This document shows, piece after piece, positions 1-5,056 of a stretch of 5,056 nucleotides of DNA. The DNA is taken from contig DOYB01000215.1 in assembly GCA_003518745.1 (NCBI GenBank), forward strand, positions 1-5,056, read 5' to 3'. Below the pieces are notes generated by a model that worked only from the letters and a program-made list of their open reading frames with translations, was not told where the DNA came from and did not search any database. The stretch is from Selenomonas sp. (GTDB lineage Bacteria; Bacillota; Negativicutes; Selenomonadales; Selenomonadaceae). Position 1 is the stretch's first letter. Each line of letters begins with the position of its first letter. The position numbers and the translations under genes were made by a program.

Positions 1-71
1 GAGTGAAAGTCGCTAAACTTAAATTAATTATTCAAAATTTTATCTATCTTGTGGGAAAGGGCGGAGATTTC

Positions 72-1754
72 ATGTATCAGGATGACTATAAGCGTTGGTG
101 CGAGGCAGATTTGATTGACTTCGATCTCAACAAGGAACTGCGGGACATTGAGGGGGATGACGAGGCCATCAAGGATCGTTTCGCCGTGGCGCTTAAGTTT
201 GGAACGGCCGGACTTCGGGGAACCTTGGGGGCCGGTACCAACCGTATGAACATCTGGGTGGTTCGTCAGGCCACTCAGGGCGTTGCCGATTGGGTGAAGA
301 CACAGGGCGGCAGCCAGACCGTTGCCATCAGCTATGACAGCAGGCTCAAGGGCTGGACCTTTGCCCGTGACGCTGCAGGAGTCTTGGCAGCCAATGGAAT
401 AAATGTTCGCATATATGATGAATTGATGCCGGTTCCCGCGCTCAGTTTTGCCACGCGCTACTATAAGTGCAATGCGGGCATAATGGTTACCGCTTCCCAC
501 AATCCGGCCAAATATAACGGCTATAAGGCATACGGTCCTGATGGCTGCCAGATGACGGACGATGCGGCGGCTGTGGTCTATGACTCCATCCAGAAGACAG
601 ATATCCTGACAGGCGCCAAGTACATGAGCTTCGCGGAGGGCGTTGAAAAGGGGCTTATCAAATTCGTCGGAGAAGATTGCAAGAATGCCCTTTATGATGC
701 CATTGAGGCACGCCAGGTACGTCCCGGACTCTGTAAGACAGCCGGCTTGAAGCTGGTCTATTCTCCCCTTAACGGCACGGGTCTTGTTCCTGTCACCAGA
801 GTTCTGAAGGATATGGGCATCACCGATGTTACCATTGTGCCTGAGCAGGAATATCCCAACGGATATTTCACCACTTGCTCCTACCCGAATCCTGAGATTT
901 TCGATGCTTTGAAAATGGGACTTGACCTTGCCAAGGAGGTTGGGGCTGACCTGATGCTGGCAACTGACCCGGACGCGGACCGCGTAGGTATTGCCATGAA
1001 GTGTCCGGATGGTTCCTATGAACTGGTATCCGGCAACGAGATGGGTGTTCTGCTCCTTGATTACATCTGTCAGGGCCGCATAGAGAAGGGGACTATGCCG
1101 AAGAATCCCGTTGCGGTCATGTCGCTGGTTTCCACCCCGCTGGCAGTTAAGGTTGCGGAGCACTATGGTGTTGAGCTTCGTCAGGTGCTGACAGGCTTCA
1201 AGTGGATTGGGGATCAGATTCTCCAGTTGGAGGAGAAGGGCGAAGAGGAACGCTTCATCTTCGGATTCGAGGAAAGCTACGGCTATCTTGCAGGCCCATA
1301 CGTGCGCGACAAGGATGCCATCATCGGCTCCATGCTCATCTGCGAGATGGCGGCCTACTATCGTTCCATAGGTTCCTCAATCAAGCAGCGTCTTGAGGAA
1401 ATCTACAAGCAGTACGGCAGGTACCTCAACAAGGTTGATTCTTTCGAGTTCCCGGGACTTTCGGGTATGGACAAGATGGCCTCCATCATGGAGAAGCTCC
1501 GTCAGAATCCCCCCGCGGAGTTCGCGGGCAAGAAGGTGGTCAAGGCCTTGGATTACAACAAGCCGGAGGAAACCGGGCTGCCTAAGGCAAATGTGTTGAT
1601 TTACTCTCTGGATGACGGTTCCACGGTGGTGGTACGTCCTTCCGGTACCGAGCCGAAAATCAAGACCTATTTCACCACGCTGGGCAAGGACCTTGCAGAA
1701 GCACAGGCCGAGAAAGATAAGCTGGCGGAAGCCTTGAAGCCGATTCTGGCATAA
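72..1754 (+). CDS. pgcA: Phospho-sugar mutase, alpha-phosphoglucomutase type (PgcA/PGM2-like)
   Basis: This cytoplasmic enzyme of the alpha-D-phosphohexomutase superfamily most likely interconverts glucose-6-phosphate and glucose-1-phosphate through a glucose-1,6-bisphosphate intermediate, feeding UDP-glucose or glycogen synthesis. All four family signatures are visible in the 560-residue product. They are an N-terminal FGTAGLRG (43-50), the phosphoserine loop TASHNP with Ser142 as the phosphate carrier, the Mg-binding DPDADR (299-304), the sugar-binding GFEESYG (398-404) and the C-terminal phosphate-binding RPSGTEPK (522-529). Length and the GFEES form of the sugar loop fit the PgcA/PGM2 branch, whose members are glucose-preferring; some also act on mannose, so strict specificity is inferred. 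I chose the ATG at 72 because GGAG lies five bases upstream (63-66) and the family N-terminus begins about there. An in-frame GTG at 3 would add 23 residues unlike the family. Arginine codons are mostly CGT/CGC (18 of 23), suggesting good expression. A terminator follows. Confidence 0.93.
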   Translation: MYQDDYKRWCEADLIDFDLNKELRDIEGDDEAIKDRFAVALKFGTAGLRGTLGAGTNRMNIWVVRQATQGVADWVKTQGGSQTVAISYDSRLKGWTFARDAAGVLAANGINVRIYDELMPVPALSFATRYYKCNAGIMVTASHNPAKYNGYKAYGPDGCQMTDDAAAVVYDSIQKTDILTGAKYMSFAEGVEKGLIKFVGEDCKNALYDAIEARQVRPGLCKTAGLKLVYSPLNGTGLVPVTRVLKDMGITDVTIVPEQEYPNGYFTTCSYPNPEIFDALKMGLDLAKEVGADLMLATDPDADRVGIAMKCPDGSYELVSGNEMGVLLLDYICQGRIEKGTMPKNPVAVMSLVSTPLAVKVAEHYGVELRQVLTGFKWIGDQILQLEEKGEEERFIFGFEESYGYLAGPYVRDKDAIIGSMLICEMAAYYRSIGSSIKQRLEEIYKQYGRYLNKVDSFEFPGLSGMDKMASIMEKLRQNPPAEFAGKKVVKALDYNKPEETGLPKANVLIYSLDDGSTVVVRPSGTEPKIKTYFTTLGKDLAEAQAEKDKLAEALKPILA

Positions 1755-1808
1755 GTTAGGGCAGAGATACTCATGGTCAATGGACGGAGCATTTAAGCAG
1801 ATGAATTT

Positions 1809-1846
1809 ACAGGCAGTCTTCTTTTTGGGGAGGCTGTCTGTTTTTT
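1809..1846 (+). terminator. Intrinsic terminator after pgcA
   Basis: The arm ACAGGCAGTCTTC (1809-1821) pairs over 13 positions with GGAGGCTGTCTGT (1829-1841), including three G:U pairs, around a 7-base loop. The stem runs straight into six T residues (1841-1846). It starts 54 bases past the pgcA stop codon. There is no matching A-tract on the left, so it should work on the plus strand only. It implies that manB needs its own promoter, apart from read-through. Confidence 0.85.
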
Positions 1847-1848
1847 CT

Positions 1849-1878
1849 TAGTAAGAGCCTGTGTTGTGAACTTATAAT
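1849..1878 (+). promoter_or_regulatory. Candidate sigma70-type promoter for manB
   Basis: A perfect TATAAT (1873-1878) lies in an AT-rich stretch just after the pgcA terminator. The best -35 candidate is TAGTAA (1849-1854), only three of six matches to TTGACA, at an 18-base spacing. No TG extension precedes the -10. Transcription would start near 1885 and give a leader of about 80 bases before the manB ATG. No operator or riboswitch fold is evident in that leader. The position supports the call, but the weak -35 keeps it tentative. Confidence 0.38.
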
Positions 1879-1967
1879 TATTTCAAAAAATCCATTCTGT
1901 ATAGAGGAAAAAACATTTTTGTCACGAATATTTCTTAAGATAGATGAAAATGGAGAGGGGTGAATGC

Positions 1968-3320
1968 ATGGCGATAAGTACCAAGGGATTTGGTCCCTAT
2001 GATATTCGGGGAATATATCCTGAGGATGTCAATGAGGAGCTGGCATATCGGGTAGGGCGTGTTTATCCGAAACTTTTTGATGTCAAGAATGTGGTTGTAG
2101 GGCATGATGTCCGTTTGTCCAGCGAGTCCTTGAAGGAGGCGCTTATAAAGGGATTGCTGGAAGCAGGCTGTCATGTTTTGGATATAGGGCAGTGTGGTAC
2201 GGAAATGGTGTATTATGCCACCATGCAAATGAAGCTGGATGGCGGCGTAATGGTGACGGCCAGCCATAATCCCAAGGAATACAATGGGATGAAATTTGTG
2301 AAGAAGGAAGCTAGGCCGATTTCCAGGGATAATGGTCTTAACGACATCGAGAAGGCCGTCTCGGAGGGGGATTTTTCGCCGCTGCCAGTCACCGGCAGTG
2401 TCGAGAAACGTGACATTTTAGGCGAGTATGTACAGTACATACTTTCCTATGTGGATGTTAAAAAGCTGAAGCCCTTCAAAGTGGTGGCGAATACGGGAAA
2501 TGGAGCCGCAGGTCCCATTATCGAAGAAATGGAAAAGTACCTGCCCTTCGATATAGTGAAGGTCCATATCGAACCGGATGGGAACTTCCCCAATGGCGTT
2601 CCTAATCCCCTCCTGCAGGATAATCGAGAGGCGACTATTAACGCAGTGCGGGAATCCGGGGCGGATGCGGGGGTAGCCTGGGACGGAGATTTCGACAGAT
2701 GTTTCATGTTTGATGAAAATGGGAACTTTATTGAAGGCTATTACATGGTGGGCTTCCTTGCCGCGGCCTTCCTGAAAAAAAATAAGGGTGCCAGGATAGT
2801 TTATGATCCCAGAGTCACATGGAATACCATAGAGATTACTGAGAAGTTGGGGGGAACTCCTGTAATCTGCAAGAGCGGCCATGCTTTCATCAAGGATAAG
2901 ATGAGGCAGGAGGATGCCGTTTATGGCGGTGAGATGAGTGCCCATCATTATTTCCGTGATTTTTCATATTGTGACAGCGGTATGATACCGTGGCTGCTTG
3001 TACTGGAGCTTATGTCACAGACTGAGGGAAAGGCACTTTCCGAGCTTATGAGGGATCGTCAGGAGAGGTATCCCGCCAGCGGTGAACTCAATAGCAGGGT
3101 AAAGGATGTTAACGCTGTTATGGAGAGGGTTGAAGCTGTCTACGGGCCTTTGGGGAAGGTCACCAAAATTGACGGCCTGTCTGTGGAAATGGAGAACTGG
3201 CGGTTCAATCTGCGTATGTCCAGCACTGAGCCCTTTGTGCGGCTCAATGTGGAGTCCAGGCAGGACAGGAAACTCATGGAAGAGAAGACCGAGGAACTTC
3301 TCAGGCTTATTCGCGAATGA
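1968..3320 (+). CDS. manB: Phosphomannomutase, ManB/CpsG type
   Basis: This enzyme is predicted to convert mannose-6-phosphate to mannose-1-phosphate, the precursor of GDP-mannose and of GDP-fucose or related surface-polysaccharide sugars, in the cytoplasm. The 450-residue product has the full phosphohexomutase architecture. It starts with YDIRG, followed by the phosphoserine loop TASHNP (Ser99), the Mg-binding DGDFDR (239-244), the sugar loop GGEMSAHHYFRD starting at Gly320, and the phosphate loop RMSSTEPFVR (416-425). GEMSAHH is the form found in phosphomannomutases and dual PMM/PGM enzymes, not in PgcA. As I recall E. coli CpsG (456 residues), long blocks match, including the PDGNFPNG and CDSGMIPWLL segments, which favours ManB over AlgC- or GlmM-type enzymes. 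GlmM would have a different sugar loop. I chose ATG 1968 because GGAGAGGGG (1952-1960) lies seven bases upstream; the in-frame ATGs at 1944 and 1950 lie at or before that site. Half of its arginine codons are AGA/AGG, unlike both neighbours. Some phosphoglucomutase activity is possible. Confidence 0.92.
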   Translation: MAISTKGFGPYDIRGIYPEDVNEELAYRVGRVYPKLFDVKNVVVGHDVRLSSESLKEALIKGLLEAGCHVLDIGQCGTEMVYYATMQMKLDGGVMVTASHNPKEYNGMKFVKKEARPISRDNGLNDIEKAVSEGDFSPLPVTGSVEKRDILGEYVQYILSYVDVKKLKPFKVVANTGNGAAGPIIEEMEKYLPFDIVKVHIEPDGNFPNGVPNPLLQDNREATINAVRESGADAGVAWDGDFDRCFMFDENGNFIEGYYMVGFLAAAFLKKNKGARIVYDPRVTWNTIEITEKLGGTPVICKSGHAFIKDKMRQEDAVYGGEMSAHHYFRDFSYCDSGMIPWLLVLELMSQTEGKALSELMRDRQERYPASGELNSRVKDVNAVMERVEAVYGPLGKVTKIDGLSVEMENWRFNLRMSSTEPFVRLNVESRQDRKLMEEKTEELLRLIRE

Positions 3321-3342
3321 TGGGCATGAGTGTATCCGACAG

Positions 3343-3475
3343 AAAATAACTCGACCATAGGCGCAGAATGAATTTTCATATGCGCGGCAGAGGAGTGCAG
3401 TCGTAGCGGTAGCTACGTCAAGCGACGATAACAAAGCAGATGGAAATTCAGGCAAGTATAGGGTCGAGCTATTTT
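3343..3475. repeat. 133-base imperfect palindrome, MITE-like intergenic element
   Basis: The ends are inverted repeats: AAAATAACTCGACC (3343-3356) pairs with GGTCGAGCTATTTT (3462-3475) at 13 of 14 positions. After an asymmetric internal loop, a second block (3369-3383) pairs with 3436-3450 at 14 of 15 positions, counting one G:U. The centre carries a perfect six-pair hairpin, CGTAGC (3402-3407) with GCTACG (3412-3417), around a GGTA loop. It encodes no convincing protein and fills most of the manB-pgi gap. TA dinucleotides sit symmetrically in the two ends (3347-3348 and 3470-3471), but I see no clear target duplication outside the arms. It could be a non-autonomous transposon remnant, a dispersed palindromic repeat, a structured untranslated RNA or a weak bidirectional terminator. 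The palindrome is seen directly; that it is repetitive or mobile is inferred. Confidence 0.7.
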
Positions 3476-3502
3476 GTGGAGGATGCACTAGCTCATTAGA
3501 AT
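3474..3502 (+). promoter_or_regulatory. Candidate sigma70-type promoter for pgi
   Basis: TTGTGG (3474-3479; three of six matches) and TAGAAT (3497-3502; five of six) are separated by the ideal 17 bases. Transcription would begin near 3509, leaving a short leader of about 38 bases before the pgi start. The first two bases of the -35 are the last two of the palindromic element. A second -10-like TAAAAT at 3502-3507 has no good -35 partner. The call is plausible from position and spacing only. Confidence 0.4.
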
Positions 3503-3546
3503 AAAATTGTTTTCAGCGTCTATTTATTGAAAGGGGAAATGAAAGA

Positions 3547-5007
3547 ATGAGTCTCACATTGAAATCCGGTTTTTCCTTTGATTATGACAATCTGTACGGC
3601 GAAGGCAAGGTTACGGAGGCTGATCTGAAATCCTACGAGGAGGATTTGAAAAAGGCCCATGAAGCCATGAAGGTCATGCGCGAGAAGGGATTCATCAAAG
3701 CTCATCTCTCTAAGGACGGGGATCCTGAGAAGGTGCTTTTCTCCCAGCTTCCCTATGTGGAGGAAGGTCATTTGAATTCCCCCAAGTCTCTGGCTCATTT
3801 GAAGGAACTTACCGACAAGGTCAGCGGCGGCAAGGTGGATGCTGTTGTATCTTTGGGAATCGGCGGTTCATTCCTGGGTAACAAGGTGCTCTTCGATGTA
3901 CATTGCGGTTCCTTCTGGAATTCAATGTCGGATGAGGAGAGGGGCGGTTTCCCGAAAATCTATTTCAGCGGAAACAACATTGATCCCCGCAGTACCGGAG
4001 ATCTTATCAACCATTTGAAGAAGCTGGCGGATTTCGCGAAATCCCACAAGGGACGTAAGGGCAAGGTGCTGCTCCTGGTTATTTCCAAGTCCGGCGGTAC
4101 GTTGGATACTATGTCCAACTTCATGGTGATTTATGATGCCTTGAAGAAGTATGAGAATGTTGAGGTCGAGGTCGTCGCGGTTACCGATCCCAACGAAGAG
4201 AAGAAGACCCTGCTGAAGCAGCTTGCCACAGATAAGGGCTGGGATACCTACAGTGTTCCCGATGGAGTCGGCGGACGCTTCACTATTTTCTGCGAAGTCG
4301 GCCTGACCATGGCTGCCTGCATAGGCATGGATATCGAGGCCTTCCTGCAAGGGGCCAAGGATATGGACGAGGCCTGCAAGAACGATGATATTTGGCAGAA
4401 CCCCGCAATGCTCAACGCGGCTTTGAAGTTCGCTGCCTCCGAGAAGCATGGCCGCAATATTGAGGTCATGATGCCCTATGGGGATTATCTAAAGTCCGTT
4501 TCCGAGTGGTACATCCAGCTTCTGGCAGAATCCCTCGGCAAGCAGTTCGACAAGGACGGCAAGGAAGTCTGCTATGGACGTACACCTTTGGTGGCTGTCG
4601 GTACAACGGATATGCATTCCCAGACCCAGCAGCATCAGGAGGGTACCTTGGACAAGGTCGTACAGTTCATCAAGATCGCGAAGTGGGATAAGGATCTGGT
4701 GATTCCCGATGTTTTCCCCGATGTGAAGAAGCTGTCTGACATTTCCGGAGTTACCATGGGAGAGGCTCTTGAGGTCGCGCGTCAGTCCAACGCGGATGCC
4801 CTTTCCTCCAACAAGCGTTTCAACGCGTGCTTCACTCTGCCGGAGCTTACGCCATACCATTTGGGAGAACTGCTCTACATGCTTGCAATGTCTGTGGCAT
4901 ATGAGGGTGAACTGGCCAATGTGGATGCCTTCAACCAGCCCGGCGTTGAGGCCTATAAGCGCATAATGGGACCGAAGCTCCAGGAACTTCGCGCAAGTAA
5001 AAAATAA
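3547..5007 (+). CDS. pgi: Glucose-6-phosphate isomerase
   Basis: This cytoplasmic enzyme interconverts glucose-6-phosphate and fructose-6-phosphate in glycolysis and gluconeogenesis. The 486-residue product contains two SIS-type sugar-phosphate domains. The first carries GIGGSFLGNK (104-113) and the phosphate-binding SKSGGTLDT (180-188). The first family signature is DGVGGRF (239-245) with the conserved Arg244. A proposed catalytic glutamate lies in AESLGK (Glu328), and a histidine in TTDMHS (His357). The second signature, FNQPGVEAYK, ends at Lys471, the usual catalytic lysine position. Length lies between B. subtilis-type (about 450) and E. coli-type (about 550) enzymes. The start has AAGGGG at 3531-3536, ten bases upstream, and the first residues resemble family N-termini, so no other start is favoured. 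Arginine codons are CGT/CGC in 10 of 11 cases, suggesting high expression. Upstream is the palindromic element with a possible promoter; downstream is a hairpin. Cys249-Glu250, just after the first signature, are unusual. Confidence 0.96.
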   Translation: MSLTLKSGFSFDYDNLYGEGKVTEADLKSYEEDLKKAHEAMKVMREKGFIKAHLSKDGDPEKVLFSQLPYVEEGHLNSPKSLAHLKELTDKVSGGKVDAVVSLGIGGSFLGNKVLFDVHCGSFWNSMSDEERGGFPKIYFSGNNIDPRSTGDLINHLKKLADFAKSHKGRKGKVLLLVISKSGGTLDTMSNFMVIYDALKKYENVEVEVVAVTDPNEEKKTLLKQLATDKGWDTYSVPDGVGGRFTIFCEVGLTMAACIGMDIEAFLQGAKDMDEACKNDDIWQNPAMLNAALKFAASEKHGRNIEVMMPYGDYLKSVSEWYIQLLAESLGKQFDKDGKEVCYGRTPLVAVGTTDMHSQTQQHQEGTLDKVVQFIKIAKWDKDLVIPDVFPDVKKLSDISGVTMGEALEVARQSNADALSSNKRFNACFTLPELTPYHLGELLYMLAMSVAYEGELANVDAFNQPGVEAYKRIMGPKLQELRASKK

Positions 5008-5024
5008 ATAGGGATGACCTGAAG

Positions 5025-5055
5025 ATGCACTGACTGCGAGGGCAGTTCCGTGCAT
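5025..5055 (+). terminator. Hairpin after pgi, probable terminator cut by window end
   Basis: ATGCAC (5025-5030) pairs with GTGCAT (5050-5055), and inside it ACTGC (5033-5037) pairs with GCAGT (5042-5046) around a GAGG loop. A small internal loop (TG opposite TCC) separates the two stems. It begins 17 bases after the pgi stop, the usual place for an intrinsic terminator. The window ends one base past the stem, so the T-tract that would settle the call cannot be seen. Confidence 0.5.
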
Positions 5056-5056
5056 A

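Noticed and set aside
3..71. GTG at position 3 as the start of pgcA
   Set aside because: The 23 added residues are unlike PgcA N-termini, no ribosome site is visible before it, and ATG 72 has a GGAG at good spacing.
1..71. Promoter in the AT-rich leader before pgcA
   Set aside because: The stretch is AT-rich, but I found no -35/-10 pair with acceptable sequence and spacing. The promoter may lie upstream of the window.
24..1163. Long 379-codon open frame on the minus strand opposite pgcA
   Set aside because: It lies wholly antisense to a gene with all family motifs. Its translation shows no recognisable domain, and it reflects codon bias of the real gene.
1919..1946. Promoter with TTGTCA (1919-1924) upstream of manB
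   Set aside because: The best -10-like hexamer, TAAGAT (1936-1941), is only 11 bases away. TAGATG at 16 bases is weak and would start transcription at the ribosome-binding site.
1944..1967. ATG at 1944 or 1950 as the start of manB
   Set aside because: The strong GGAGAGGGG at 1952-1960 lies inside that extension and is correctly spaced for ATG 1968, after which the protein matches family N-termini.
3015..3488. 157-codon minus-strand open frame across the end of manB and the palindrome
   Set aside because: It is mostly antisense to manB, and the rest is the palindromic element. The product is low in recognisable features, with no family match.
4489..5055. 188-codon minus-strand open frame at the window end
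   Set aside because: It is antisense to the conserved C-terminal half of pgi, and its product resembles no family I know.

Overview
This window holds three complete, same-strand genes for central sugar-phosphate interconversion: an alpha-phosphoglucomutase-type phosphohexomutase (72-1754), a phosphomannomutase of the ManB/CpsG type (1968-3320) and a glucose-6-phosphate isomerase (3547-5007). All three keep the active-site motifs of their families and show no frameshift or truncation. Composition is moderate in GC, and each chosen start has a purine-rich Shine-Dalgarno sequence. The character of the isomerase and the mix of strong ribosome sites with a Gram-negative-type ManB suggest an anaerobic Firmicute of the Negativicutes, perhaps near Selenomonas. 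That placement is a judgement from family resemblance and was not computed.

Layout: bases 1-71 are leader or the tail of an upstream intergenic region, with no gene I can support. After pgcA comes a 213-base gap with a good intrinsic terminator (1809-1846) and a possible promoter for manB (1849-1878). After manB comes a 226-base gap dominated by a 133-base imperfect palindrome with near-perfect 14-base ends (3343-3475). It looks like a MITE-like or dispersed intergenic repeat. A candidate promoter for pgi begins at its right edge. The last 49 bases after pgi contain a strong hairpin that the window end cuts off, probably the start of a terminator.

Together the enzymes link fructose-6-P, glucose-6-P and glucose-1-P (Pgi, PgcA) and mannose-6-P and mannose-1-P (ManB). 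They thus sit where glycolysis branches to glycogen or UDP-glucose and to GDP-mannose-derived surface sugars. The genes are neighbours, but at least pgcA and manB appear to be separate transcription units. manB also differs clearly from both flanking genes in arginine codon use.

I found no convincing undescribed system. The coding content is housekeeping metabolism, and the intergenic palindrome is the only structure that the genes do not explain.
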